NCBI RefSeq assembly: GCF_945859685.1
Contig: NC_079148.1
Coordinates: 49,982,421 to 50,046,420, forward strand
Direction of reading: 5' to 3'
Length of the DNA stretch: 64,000 bases
Source of the DNA: Eupeodes corollae
Taxonomy: Eukaryota > Arthropoda > Insecta > Diptera > Syrphidae
The translations under genes and the position numbers were made by a program. Within the stretch, counting starts at the first letter, position 1. Every line of letters begins with the position of its first letter. Of this stretch, positions 36,440 through 48,152 are shown one piece after another. Under the pieces are notes generated by a model, which saw only the letters and a program-made list of their open reading frames with translations, was not told where the DNA came from and ran no database searches.

Positions 36440-36627
36440 CAAAATACTTTGCAAAATGTCAAAACTTTTCACTTTTCTGAAAAGCACTTTCCAAATTCGA
36501 ATTTGGTGAAATGTATTTTGCAAAGAGGAATTATTTTTAATGTAATAATTTCCTCTTTGCGAATTTGCTTTGCGTATTGTCAAACGTAATTTGCAAAGTG
36601 AAAAGTGTTTGGTGGAACCGGGCCCTG
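36440..36627. repeat. Foldback (MITE-like) inverted repeat
   Basis: The centre is a near-perfect hairpin: GCAAAGAGGAATTATT at about 36519, answered by AATAATTTCCTCTTTGC ending near 36560. The arms continue imperfectly outward through ACTTTTCAC/GTGAAAAGT. The right edge is GTTTGGTGGAACCGGGCCC (ending about 36626); the expected mirror of this edge on the left was not found, so one terminus may be lost. Confidence 0.6.
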
Positions 36628-39600
36628 ATGTAATCGTAACATTTTAAGATGGGATTCAAAATCTAATCAACTTAATAATTTGTGACAGACAAAAATTTTG
36701 TAATTATAACTTTGACAGGTAGGTGCTTTTTGTTGCTAAGTGTAGTACAAAACTGAAAGCAAATAAAGAAATTGAGGAAATGCTTTTAGACGTATTGGTT
36801 TTATTACAATGCAACTGCTGAATTAATAATCAACCAAACATAAATTATTTACTTATTTTAATAGTAAATATTTGTTTTGTTATTAATTTAGAGAGTAAAA
36901 ACTTATTAATTTGTACAGCTTGCTAAGCAATTGACTCATAACGTCACCCCGCGTTTTATATCATCAGAATGTACCTACACTTAATTTAGGTTATGTAGTT
37001 AAATACTTAAATAAACTCAAATTTTTAAAAATATTTAATCTTAGTTTTTCTAGCATAAACATTACAGAAGTGAAATACGCATACCGTGCGTAGGAAAACT
37101 GTGTACACAAATATCATATAAAATACAATATTATTTCCTCTTATAAAACACAAATATAACAAATATTACGTTTCTTTTTCGAGAAATATAGAAATTGTCC
37201 ACAGTGATTTTTTTCTGTGTCAGAGTTTTTCAGATTTTTTGGTAGATTCATTAATTGATTAATAAAAAGCAGTACATCGAAACCAATTTTAATTTTTTTA
37301 ATAATAACCTACAGTACCTTCGCTTTAATTACTTAAATACGCCTATGACAAACTATAATATAATAAAAACTCTCGAAGAAAACCAAAAACTAAATATTGG
37401 TTAACGTATTTTTTTGTAATTCAAAAAACTTTTATGGTGTCATATAAAAAACTGTATCAATAAACTACCCTGTATGTTTTATATTTGTATTTATTATATC
37501 CTTACAATTTAGTTGTCTTATACTTTTTTGGACAAATATAATAAAAACGTTGTCTACCAAACTAGATCGCTAAAAAACAAACTTTCAAAAATTAAACAAT
37601 CGAATTGTGTCCTTTCGAAAACAATACTCCACATTGTTTCCTTTAAAAATTCCCAGTTTCCGCGAAATGTTTTCTGCCGATGTGTATGATAATAACAAAT
37701 TGGATCTCATTGTCATCGGATATTTTTTATTACTTTTTGTAGCGAGTTTTACGGATTTTGAAACAAACAAAAATTTAATTGTATTGTAGGTAGAAATAGA
37801 ACACAAAAAATAAATTCTATTTTTAAGAAATCGCAATATTCTCGCCCTCGCACATACATCCAGCCAAAAATATAAATCCTGGGAAATTCAACACAAAAAA
37901 AGGAAGAAAAATATAGATCATCCTGATGGTATAATGTCCTTTCCTGGAAAATGCACAAGTCCTGATGATATGATGGTGAGATGTTAAATATTTTGCATAT
38001 TTTTAGCAAAACAACAAAATAATGGGCCATTGTGTTGTCTAAAAATTAACTGCCGGCAAAACAACGGTCAATTTTCGGTCATCCACTGGATTTTTATTTA
38101 TGGATGCATGCTCTTAATGTTATTCTTTTATTTTTTGCAAAAAAAAGGAAGCCCATAAAAAAGGTCCTTAGAGATGCATTTGCATTTTACGGTGGCATCG
38201 CGGCGCAACAAAAACTGAAATCAACACAAAAATATTGCCACATCATAAAAACAGAGCGGTTGTCGTTCGGGGGAACAAAACAATACAACAAAAAAAAATC
38301 CAAATCAACACAGCAAAAATGTCCGCTGTCCAGTGTGACACTGCAATATGAAGGTCCTGCAAACATAATGTTAAAACAAAAAAGAACTGAGCTCTCGTTA
38401 AAATGTGTAAAAATCAACTTTAGCACTCCTGATATGCGGCCAAGGTGTTTTTTATTGCCCCCCCAAAAACCCTGGTGGATTTATGAAAAAGCCCGGTTGT
38501 TCATTCGTCTCACCGAGCGACCGGTCACATTCCAGAGTCCATCAGCACTCTTATATGTGTTATGTGGAAAGAGGACCTATACTCTGGCTTCACTATGCTG
38601 ACATAGTGGTAGTAACAGTCAATAACAAAGATTTCTGGTGGCAATCGGTGGCGGTCTGGTCACTTGATTGATGTTGTGCTCACGCCTCCTGTCGCCTGAA
38701 TTTTATTGCCAACAACAAGGACGACGCTGGCTGAGGGTGAATAAATAACTCAACAAAAAAAAAACGCTACAAATCTGAACTGAAACTGAACGAACATTCA
38801 CCCACTTAACCTGTTCACTCTCTGTAGTTGAGTGGGTGTTTGGTTTGCGAATGCAAAAATATATGTTGTACATCTAGGTAGAGGTACACCGCACCGCATC
38901 AAGGATTTGTGCAACTACCTGAGCTGGTATCTATACTTCGAACATCGAAAAACGACACAACAAAACCAAATTTTATGATTCACATCAAACACGAAAACCC
39001 CCCCTAGAACCGCCTTTTTGTGTCGTTTGTCAAAAACAAAGGGCAAAAAACTAGGTAAGCATCCTTAAACAAGGATTTAGTGTTACAAATATTTAGAAAA
39101 ATATTTAGGATTAAATTGTACACCAAAATAGTGTGTTTGGTATTTTTGCATTTGATACGCTATGCAAAAATCTAGGAAAATCCTTTCTAACCTTTCGTTT
39201 AACAGTAACAAAATTCATAGGTGGAATATTTAGCACTATTATTTCGATACGATATTGAAACGGCCTAAAAAGATTATAGGTACCTCCATCATATTTATAC
39301 GTATCTATCTGTATTTATAGAGAACGAAAGGGGTGTTGACTGTTTGGAAAAATAAATAATAATGGGTTGACTTGAAAAGGACAATGACCAATTTTTGTAG
39401 GTGTATTGTATGTTTGTCACGTTTGATGAAAGGAATTTCGGAAGGATGGCCATGCGCTGTATAATTTAACTATAATTACTACCGAATGACCTTCAGACTT
39501 ATGTCGCCAATTACTAACAGTGTGCCAGTTATAGAGATGTTCACCTTTGTTAAGTATAGAGATATCGATACCTATATTTCAATTCTTAGAACATGAATCT

Positions 39601-40224
39601 ACATCACAAAAACCACGCTGGTATTGTTAAAAAAGAAGGAGTCACGTTTTGTTTGTATTTTGCTTTATTTATAGCTTTGATTTTATTGATATACTGTATA
39701 CCTTTTCATTGAAATTTGAATGTTTCAGAAAAGTAACCGAAGATTTTACTGACTTTACATTGTGACAACTGAGGTTGTGGCTATAACAAAGACCAGACTT
39801 ACGCTACTGTGTCAATACCGACAAACTATAAAATATCCTTTCTTCTAAAATAATTCAAACAAAAACACAATCGAGGGTAGCGAAATCAGTGCACATATAT
39901 ATTTGCTTAAAATAGATATCATATGAATCGGTTTTTTTTTTAATTTTAATCTCAAGAACATCAAATTGTTTCAAGACTAAAAGGTGAAGGTCCTACATTT
40001 ACCCAGTGGTCCGTTGTCATGTCGCCTCTCATCACTGTATGTGTTGTTTCTTGACAAATTGCTTCCAACTTCGGATATTAAGAACTGTTCCAATCGTTTC
40101 TTTATCACTTTCGTAGTTTCTTTAACACTTATTAGATGTTTAAAGCCTAAATCAATAATTCATATGTCAAAAAAGTTAATGAAGGTGAATTCCAGACTTA
40201 ACAATAGTGTAAAAGTTTATGATA
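36628..40224. other. Unassigned intergenic DNA
   Basis: No supported gene. The 165-residue open frame at 38104-38601 is lysine- and glutamine-rich, has no recognised domain and is largely open on the opposite strand too, so it is not called. One CTACCTG (complement of CAGGTAG) lies at 38915-38921, another CAGGTAG at 36716-36722. Confidence 0.45.
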
Positions 40225-40690
40225 TTTGAAATATTACCGCCGCAGATTACTTTTCCGCGATTTGTCTCCAAATATCCTCCAATTGATTTGAACTTATCTA
40301 CGGAGACTGGCAACTTCACATATCTCCACAGATAAAGTCAAAGGACGTTGAATTGCACGATCTTGAAGTCCAATTCACAAGGCCGTGACGTGAAACTGTG
40401 CGATTACGAGCATTCTGCACCGTCTTGTTGAAACCACAGTTCCTGCGCATCATGGTTGTCCCATTGATTATCAAAAAAGTCATTACTCATGGGACAAGAT
40501 TGGTAACCATTGACTGTAAAGTTCTGACCAAGAAGAAGCACGGACCAATTACTCCATCAACTCATAAAGAGCACACCAAACAGTCAGTTTTTGTGGAAGT
40601 AATCGTGTTTCAACATACACTTGAAGATTATTTTCACTCCAAATACTCGAGTTTTATTTAGTGCTCTTCTATCCTAAACAAAATTCGGGC
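40225..40690 (-). pseudogene. mariner-type transposase C-terminal remnant
   Basis: The minus strand reads fragments in broken frames: GQNFTVNGY (about 40525), an HDAQELWFQQDGA block (about 40450, the D of a DDD/DDE catalytic site), then a piece resembling the DF.LW.YVK block (about 40335) and another after it. This is the order found in mariner-like transposases related to the copy at 20876-23560, but this copy is far more decayed. No terminal repeats seen. Confidence 0.62.
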
Positions 40691-41465
40691 TCTACGTATT
40701 TCGGACAGACCCATTATTTTTAAAAATATATTTGCCTATTTTAAAACCGTTTCCTTGTTCTTTTAAAAGCGTTGTTGTTAAAAAAAAAAAAAACAATTTG
40801 CCAGCTGATAAAATGGCTGCCATATTAAAATATTGTTCTCAATTTAAAGTTCCCAACCTCTCTGAGCCTATTCGCCAAAGTAAAATTTCACTGTACTTTG
40901 CAATGGGGGGTCAAACTGTCTTCTGTGTTAATGCAGCAATCCTTTATGCTTGTCTGCAATCTGGAAGGAAGAAGTCCTTACGTGTACCTCCACGTGGGGG
41001 CTCCTGGGGAGCAGGTTTGAGTGCAGCTCTATGATGATTGATACTGTTGCAATTCATAGTTATTGAAAAAGGCACAGCTTAGAACTGCACTGAGTAAATT
41101 CTTAACTTGTAAGCAAACGCAAGAAGCTACTGTTGACTTCGTTCAAAAGATTAAATCTTTCAAAAGATGGTCAACAATGGACTGTCGTCCTGCCTTATGG
41201 GTTCGAAGCTGAATTTTTGGATATAAATTATAAAAAATCCATAGAAATCAGTAAATATACAAATCGAATGGCTATTTTCATCGGTTTTTCATATAAGATA
41301 AAATAAGTCTGGAGTGGATGTAAAAATCATTTTTAAGAGTGATGTAATTGTAGATAAATTTCAAAAACTAAGCGAATATACAATGCTAGGGGCAGAAAGT
41401 GTAAAAACTTGCCGTCAAATTAAGGCTCATAGCTAGATGTTGATGTAAGCAATTATTTTCTCTGT
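40691..41465. other. Unassigned intergenic DNA
   Basis: A poly(A) run at about 40780-40794 and an open frame at 40732-41034 without recognisable motifs. No gene supported. Confidence 0.45.
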
Positions 41466-43631
41466 ACTTTTCATCCGAACATTCCAAGAGGCCAACATTC
41501 ACTCGAACCACTACCTCGTTGTAGCAAATGTACGGCTACGGATATCCCGATCGAAGCCAAAACAAGGAAGTTCTGTAAGAAGATTCGACGTTAGACGGCT
41601 ACAATCGCAAGAGACTCTAACAACCTCAACATTGCCTTGCAGCCATCAGAGATGCAGCCTCTGAAGTGCTAGGTTTCACACGGCCACCACAGCAAAACCC
41701 CTGGTTTGACGACGAATTCCGGCAAGTGCACGCAGCGAAACAGCAGGCATACAAAACAGCACAAAAGGACTATAGAGCTGCTCGCGAGCTCTACGAGCAG
41801 AAAAGGAGAGAGGAACACCGGCTTCTTAGATGGAAAAAAAGAGAGCATGAGAAGCGTTTCATCGAGGAGATAGAGGGATTTCACAATAGGAATGAGGTTC
41901 CTAAATTTTACCAAAAGGTAAAAAAAACCTCCCAAGGGTACCAGCCACGAACCAAAGCCTGTAAGGACTATCAGGGGAACATCGTAGTAGAACCGCAGTC
42001 GATGCTGAGAATATGGAAAGACCAATTCTCCAAATTATATAACGACGATGACGACCAAATTCCGCTGTAAGGGAGATAGAACCACTCAACCTCGGCGACG
42101 CAGATCAACAATTCCGCCTACTTGACCTTGACGAAGTGAAGATAGCTATGTCTAAACTTAAGTCAAAGCAGCAGGTGATTAATTGGTACGGAGCATGCAC
42201 TAACTCATCTGCAAAATATGGTCGGAAGAAAGCATGCCCGATGAGTGGAATCTCAGCATAGTCTGCCCGATACATAAGAAAGGAGACCCTCTAAACTGCG
42301 CCAACTGCTGAGGCATCAGTCTCCTTAACATTGCGTATACGATCCTCTCTGCCGTATTATGTGAACGTCTGAAGCCATTCGTCAACAACCTGATTGGTCC
42401 TTATCAGTGTGGCTTCAGAATAGGAATGTCCACTATCGACCAAATATTCACACTACGGCAGATCTTGGAAAAACCCAGGAACTTCAAATCGATGCCCACC
42501 ATCTCTTTATCAATTTTAAAGCCGCGTAGGACAGCATCTATAGGGAAGAGCTCTACCGAGTAATGTCTAGTTTCGGCACCCCTGTAAAACTTATCAATTT
42601 GTGCAGAATGACGATGAAGAATGCACGCTGCTCTATCAAGGTCGGAAAAGATATAACCGATTCATTTGATGTCAAAAAAGGTTTTAGACAAGGCGATGCA
42701 CTGTCATGCGACTTCTTCAACATCGTTTTGGAAAGAATTGTGCAAAACTCAACCGTAAACACTAGAGGCACAATCTTCCAAAGATCCATCCAATTACTCG
42801 GATACGCAGAGGATATTGACATAATTGGAAGATCAAAGCGTGATGTCAGTGGAGCGTTTTTGAGCATTGCGAAGGAAGCGAAGAAGATGGGTTTAGTGGT
42901 CAATGAGGGCAAGACCAAGTATATGCTGTCATCAAAAAAGGACACTGAACGACGACGTCTTGGACAAAACGTCACCATGGACAGCTATAACTTTGAGGTA
43001 GTTAAGGACTTTGTCTACCTAGGCACCGCTATTAATGCAGACAACGACACCAGCGCTGAAATCAAACGAACAATAACTCTTGGAAATTGCTGCTTCTTTG
43101 GACTTAGAAGGCAAATGAGAATTAAAGTGCTCTCTCGAGCATCTAAATACAACATCTACAAGACACTCATCATCCCGGTTCTTATTTATGGCGCTGAGGC
43201 CTAGACCCTGTCAAAGAAAGATGAGAGCGTCTTAGGATGCTTCGAGAGAAAAATTCTTCGGGTGATTTTTGGTCCCGTACGCATAGATGGAGAATGGAGG
43301 AGAAGATATAACGACGAACTGTACGGGCTGCACAGCGACACTGACCTAGTAAGCAGAATTAAAGTCCAACGGCTTAGATGGCTGGGTCATGTAGAGCAAA
43401 TGGACATCAACGCTCCATTACGGAAGGTCCTCAAATCCAATCCCGAGGGACGGCGCAGTACAGGAAAAGCGGGACTGAGGTGGCGCACTAACGTGGGTGA
43501 AGCCCTCAACCAACTTGGCGATCGAAACGAGAGGCAGCTAGCTAGGGACCGAGCTGGGTGGAGACGCATGTTGGTTGAAGCCCAGCTCCGCCCAGGACTG
43601 TAGCGCTACCTTAAGTAAGTAAGTAAGTAAC
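41466..43631 (+). pseudogene. RTE-like LINE, copy 3 (longest, reaches 3' end)
   Basis: Starts at the end of an endonuclease domain (ANIHSNHYLVVANVRLRIS, about 41490-41545). The linker frame 41666-42070 includes NPWFDDEFRQVHAAKQQAY. The reverse transcriptase is frameshifted between 42070 and 42560. The frame 42563-43204 carries FDVKKGFRQGDALSCDFFN and a catalytic motif altered to YAED (42803-42814). A TAG at 43202-43204 sits where the sister copies suggest tryptophan. The frame then resumes as LGCFERKILRVIFGPVR and VQRLRWLGHVEQMD to 43603. The 3' end GGACTGTAGCGCTACC is followed by (TAAG)n. Inactive, but it best shows the family's layout. Confidence 0.93.
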
Positions 43632-44195
43632 TTTGCATTGAAAGTGACTTCATGGTCTTTGTATGGTGATTAGCTGATTCGATTTTGCGTCCATGCAAAA
43701 GATTTTTTATACCTAGCTGTATGTCTAATGCCTATAATAATTCCTGAAAATGAAAGTTTTGGCAATATTGTCACACAACATTGTAAAGTCACCTGATTTT
43801 AAGTTAGTGCTAAGATTGGAGTCTATTTAGGCGATATTCCTTTATTTAACCCGCTCATTCTCCAAATTTTGTTTATAAACATTCTGCCTTTCTTTCACAT
43901 CTCTTTTTAACTATTAAAAGCGAAGGAGCTACAATTACCTATTTGACATTAAAATAAGTCGTCTCGAAAGAGTCCATAATGTACACATGGTGTAAGACGT
44001 GCGGGACAGTATTTTTATTGAAACATCCGGAAATATTGTAAGAGCTGACAATCAACTGTATCTATTTAGCTAAGCTTGCAAACATCTCTTTTAAATGTTA
44101 AAGAAAGTGTTCAAGACCTTTTAACAACTCTATACAGTTAAAACGTCGTGTAATGTTGGTATGGTCTGATCTGATCAGTTATTAGAAAATATGTT
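43632..44195. other. Unassigned intergenic DNA
   Basis: No gene or clear repeat seen between the RTE-like copy and the SINE. Confidence 0.45.
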
Positions 44196-44490
44196 AGGTG
44201 GCGCAACAGTGCGTTAAAATCGAGGGCCTAGTGACTTGCGAATCTCACCCATTTGTGTGTGCAAGTAATGTTGTCAAGGATTGAGCGGACCTACAGTCTT
44301 AAGCCAAATCCAAACGGCTAATATATGAGAAAGCACTTTTCATGACAAGAATTACTCTTGGAGAAGTTGTCAATTCCTTGCAAGAGGCACTACCCGAAAA
44401 AAAGACTTTAGATGAGACAGACAAGGATCGAACCCAAGATCTCTAGCATAAGAATGCAACTGACTAACTATCATACCACGGACACTACTG
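44196..44490 (-). repeat. tRNA-derived SINE, diverged copy
   Basis: The minus-strand head lies near 44490-44430 with a B-box-like GGGTTCGATCC (about 44430). The body matches the other copies (GACAAGAATTACTCTTGG on the plus strand near 44345). The 3' end is GCGCCACC at 44197-44204. It has more substitutions than the copies at 18701 and 53144, so it is probably older. No clear target duplication. Confidence 0.87.
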
Positions 44491-46554
44491 CCCAATTATT
44501 AATCACAGATTTTCATCAGGAGTAAGTAGTTCCCTAAACCCATAAGTATGCTTCGCAATTGGGTCAATGTTTCATCATTTCGCCTTGGCTAAACATAAAT
44601 CTACCTAACTACATAAACAGCTATAAACCTAGAAACATTTAAGAGAACAAACAAGTCAAACACTTTTCATTCAATCTGTCAATCTTTCCAACACAGTTCT
44701 CCCAAATAACCAATATCTAACTACATATCTACCTAGGTGCCTTCTACATGATAACATAAATAACTGCCATTTTCTTCATTTGCCACCTCACATTGCCACT
44801 GGAACAGGAACTTTCCATAACAAAAAAAAAGTTATTACAAAAAAAAAACCAGAAGAAAAACAACCCCCAAAAGTGGAGCGGTGTGCGGCCACAGCCAAAA
44901 ACCAAGAAACATACACTCGAAGAGCCGCATATAACTGGTCGTTATTAACCGTTAGCCATAGCCAAGGTATTTAGTTCAAGAGAACCACTTTCAATGAATT
45001 GAACGCTCCGTCTCTCTTATCCTTATTTCTCAATCCTCACACTCAGCAACCCCCTCCCATTCTCGATCTACCATCAATATCCCCAATCCCCATATTTCGG
45101 TATTGTTCCCATTCGAATGAAATTCTCTCAAAGAATTTCACCCCACCGATTCTGGTTAAACACAGAAAACGCAAAAACCAACCACCTCTACCCCCATTCA
45201 TTCACCACCCACAAAGCGTCAAACCTTAAAGTAAACAAAACAAAAAAACAATCGTATGCAATATGTACCTCTATCTACCTAAAACAATATGGCGCGCGCA
45301 CGGATCTCTCTTGGTTTTCCTTTTTTTGTATATATTTTCATGCTTCCTTTCTTTTCTATTTTTTTTCTTTCTTTTGGAGGAACAATTTTTATACCACTGT
45401 GTCGTCTCTGTTGGTGTGCTTCTGCTTATTTCCCTATAGTCGTTCCAATCGATGGCACTGGCACCACAAGGGTTGGAAAAATGGACATCTTGACGATATA
45501 CCTACCACACCACACGGCGGCACACGATAACGGTAGTAGTTGCCCTGTCTATAATCACATTTACTTCCACTTCTTGTGGCCATCCACAGGGTTGTTCAGT
45601 TGCGGCCAAAAATTCGTGGATGGGGGTGTCACCACACATCAGCCATTCACTCAATGGAAATTCTCCTTTTTTATTCGTCTTATTTCTATCGCAAAAATAT
45701 TTCAAAGTGTGTGTGTGTGTGTGCCTGTGTGTGAACGTGTGGTGAGAATTGTTGTGTCTCTCCGTGGAATAGAGAGAGACAACAGAAAACCACTACAAAA
45801 ATGGCTTTGATGAAAAAAAATCTCACCACACCACAAAAGTGGAAAAAATATATTGTACAAACAGAGAGAGAGAAATTGGAAAAAATGTTTACTTTTTTTT
45901 CTCTTAATTTGTATTTGTTTGAAGGGTGAGTAACGGAGCGTGACGAGAAGGCATGGATGGAATCCCACGTTGGAAAGTGGGGAAATAAAAAAATGGAAAA
46001 TACCTTCCTTCAAAAGAAAATAAGATCAGCATTCGAAGGCGGAGTATACTTAGTATGCGTGTTATGTGAGGTTTGTGTGTGTGTTTTGTTTTTTTTTTAA
46101 GGTCACTCAAAAAGGTGGATTAAAATTGAGTCAAGTGAATAGTGACAGTGAGTGTGGTGAGAATTTATATTTTTACTCGGATTTTTAACTGAGTGGAGTG
46201 GATGGAATTTAAGGGATGATCGGAAGTTGGGAAAACCCATTTAAGATCAGAATCAAATTTAAAAAAAATAATTTATTTTCTTAATTATTAAAAATTCTTA
46301 ATAATAAGCTTCTAAAATGTTGTTCCTTGTCTCTAATTGACATTGAATTAGATGCATCTAAGATTGTATATATCCGGTAATGTTTTAGTAGATTAAGTAC
46401 CATAGCTTTTTATATCACGCTAATGTACCTATTTTTTAGTTGCATAACCTACCTACAATATCTATTAAGAATAGTGCAAGATTCGGCTTAAGATTCAATT
46501 ATAATTTTAACTGAAACATTTAATTTAAAGATTTGTTTTAGTCCCGTTCACTTA
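44491..46554. other. Unassigned DNA with G-poor, C-rich plus strand
   Basis: From about 44990 to 45250 the plus strand is conspicuously poor in G and rich in C and A (many CCCC and CACC runs). A (GT)n run is at about 45706-45733. Open frames here (45117-45530, 45289-45810) overlap on several frames and lack motifs; no gene is called. Confidence 0.4.
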
Positions 46555-48152
46555 TTAACTTCCCATAGGAAGTTATTGTAATGGGTCTGATTTGTCAAAT
46601 TGAAAATTTCGACATTTCTCGACGTTTCAAGGTCCCTAGAGTCGAAATAAAAGATTTTTAGAAAGATATCCGTACGTCAGATCATACAGATAATAAGGCA
46701 GAAAGATACAGAAACTGCTCTCAACGTTTGAAAAAGAGGTGAAAGTTTTGGTTAACCCTAAATATCTTACGAACCAAAAACGCTAGAGACTTGAATTAAA
46801 TTTTATATAATACATTGTAACTTGATATCAAAGAAGTATATTTTTTGAAAGAAATCCATTTAACGGTTTTTACGACTAAAATATGATTTCATCTCCAAAA
46901 CAACTTTGCGCAACGAAGAAAAAATGTTTTTGGACATCTGATAAAATTTTGGGAAAAATCGAATTGACAGTTTTTTTTACAAAAAATTAAAAACCGAAAA
47001 AAATGTATAAAAGTTAGTAAAAATTGATTTTCGACTTCAAAATCTTTTTAAAAATTTTAGATATGGGCTTTAAACTACTTTTATCTTTCAAAAAATATTG
47101 TTGTTAGCATTCAGTTAAATTTTGAAAAAAATCGAATTGACAGTTTTTTTGCAAAAAATAACAACCTAAAAAAAAAATTAATAAAAGTTGGTAAAAACTG
47201 ATTTTCGACTCAAATATCTTTTTATAACTTTTAGGGTTTCGCTTTAATTTACTTTAATATTTTAAGAAATATTGTTTTCGACATTCAGTTAAATTTTGAA
47301 AAAAATCGAAATGACAGTTTTTGTACAAAAAATTAAAAACCGAAAAAAAATTAACAAAAGTTGGTAAAAAATGATTTTCGACTCAAATGTCTTTTCAAAA
47401 ATTTGAGATAATAGCTTTTAATTAATTTTTACTTATAAGAAATATTGTTTTCAACATTCGGTCAAATTTTGAAAAAAATCGAATTGACAGTTTTTGTACA
47501 AAAAATTAAAAACCGAAAAAAAATTAACAAAAGTTGGTAAAAAATGATTTTCGACTCAAATATCTTTTCAAAAATTGTAGATATTGGCTTCAAAATGCTT
47601 TTATCTTTCAAAAAATATTGTTGTTAACATTTAGTGAAATTTTGAAAAAAATCGAATTGACAGTTTTTTATTTAACTTAATAAAAAAATTAACAAAAGTT
47701 GGTAAAAAAATGATTTTTGACTCAAATGTCTTTCAAAAATTTGAGATTATAACTTTTACCTAATTTTTACTTATAAAAAATATTGTTTTCAACATAAGGA
47801 CAAATTTTGATAAAAATCGAATTGGCATTTTATTTTACAAAGAATAAAAACCTACAAAAAATTAAGAAAAGTTTATAAAAATTGATTTTCGACTCAAATA
47901 TCTTTTCGAAAATTAAAAATATTGGCTTGAAACTTATTTTATTTCACAGAAAATATTGTTTTCAATATTCACTAATTTTTAGTTAAAAATCCAACTGTTC
48001 GTTTTTTTCATAAAAAATTAAATGTACAAAAAATAGTACGCAAATTTGGTAAAAATGGATACGAGTACATATAGACAAATTTTTAAGCAAAACAAATCGA
48101 CAGACGGAATGGGAAGTTATCAGTGTGGGTCGCATCCCAGCCTCTTTATTTA
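46555..48152 (-). repeat. 174-bp-monomer satellite-like element, copy 3 (inverted)
   Basis: The right terminus comes first: TTAACTTCCCATAGGAAGTT (46557-46576), a perfect small stem. Monomers are anchored by GAATTGACAG-type motifs at 46961, 47134, 47308, 47481, 47654, 47819 and about 47989, spaced 165-174 bp. The left terminus ATGGGAAGTTATCAGTG...GGGTCGCATCCCAGCCTC ends near 48145. It is complete and in the opposite orientation to the copies at 19968 and 25556. Confidence 0.9.

Noticed and set aside
38104..38601. 165-residue open frame
   Set aside because: Low-complexity lysine- and glutamine-rich peptide, no known domain, and part of it is open on the opposite strand too. No splice or start context supports a gene.
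45117..45810. Overlapping open frames of 137 and 173 residues
   Set aside because: Two different plus-strand frames are open together, partly opposite a minus-strand frame, in biased DNA. The peptides have no recognisable motif.
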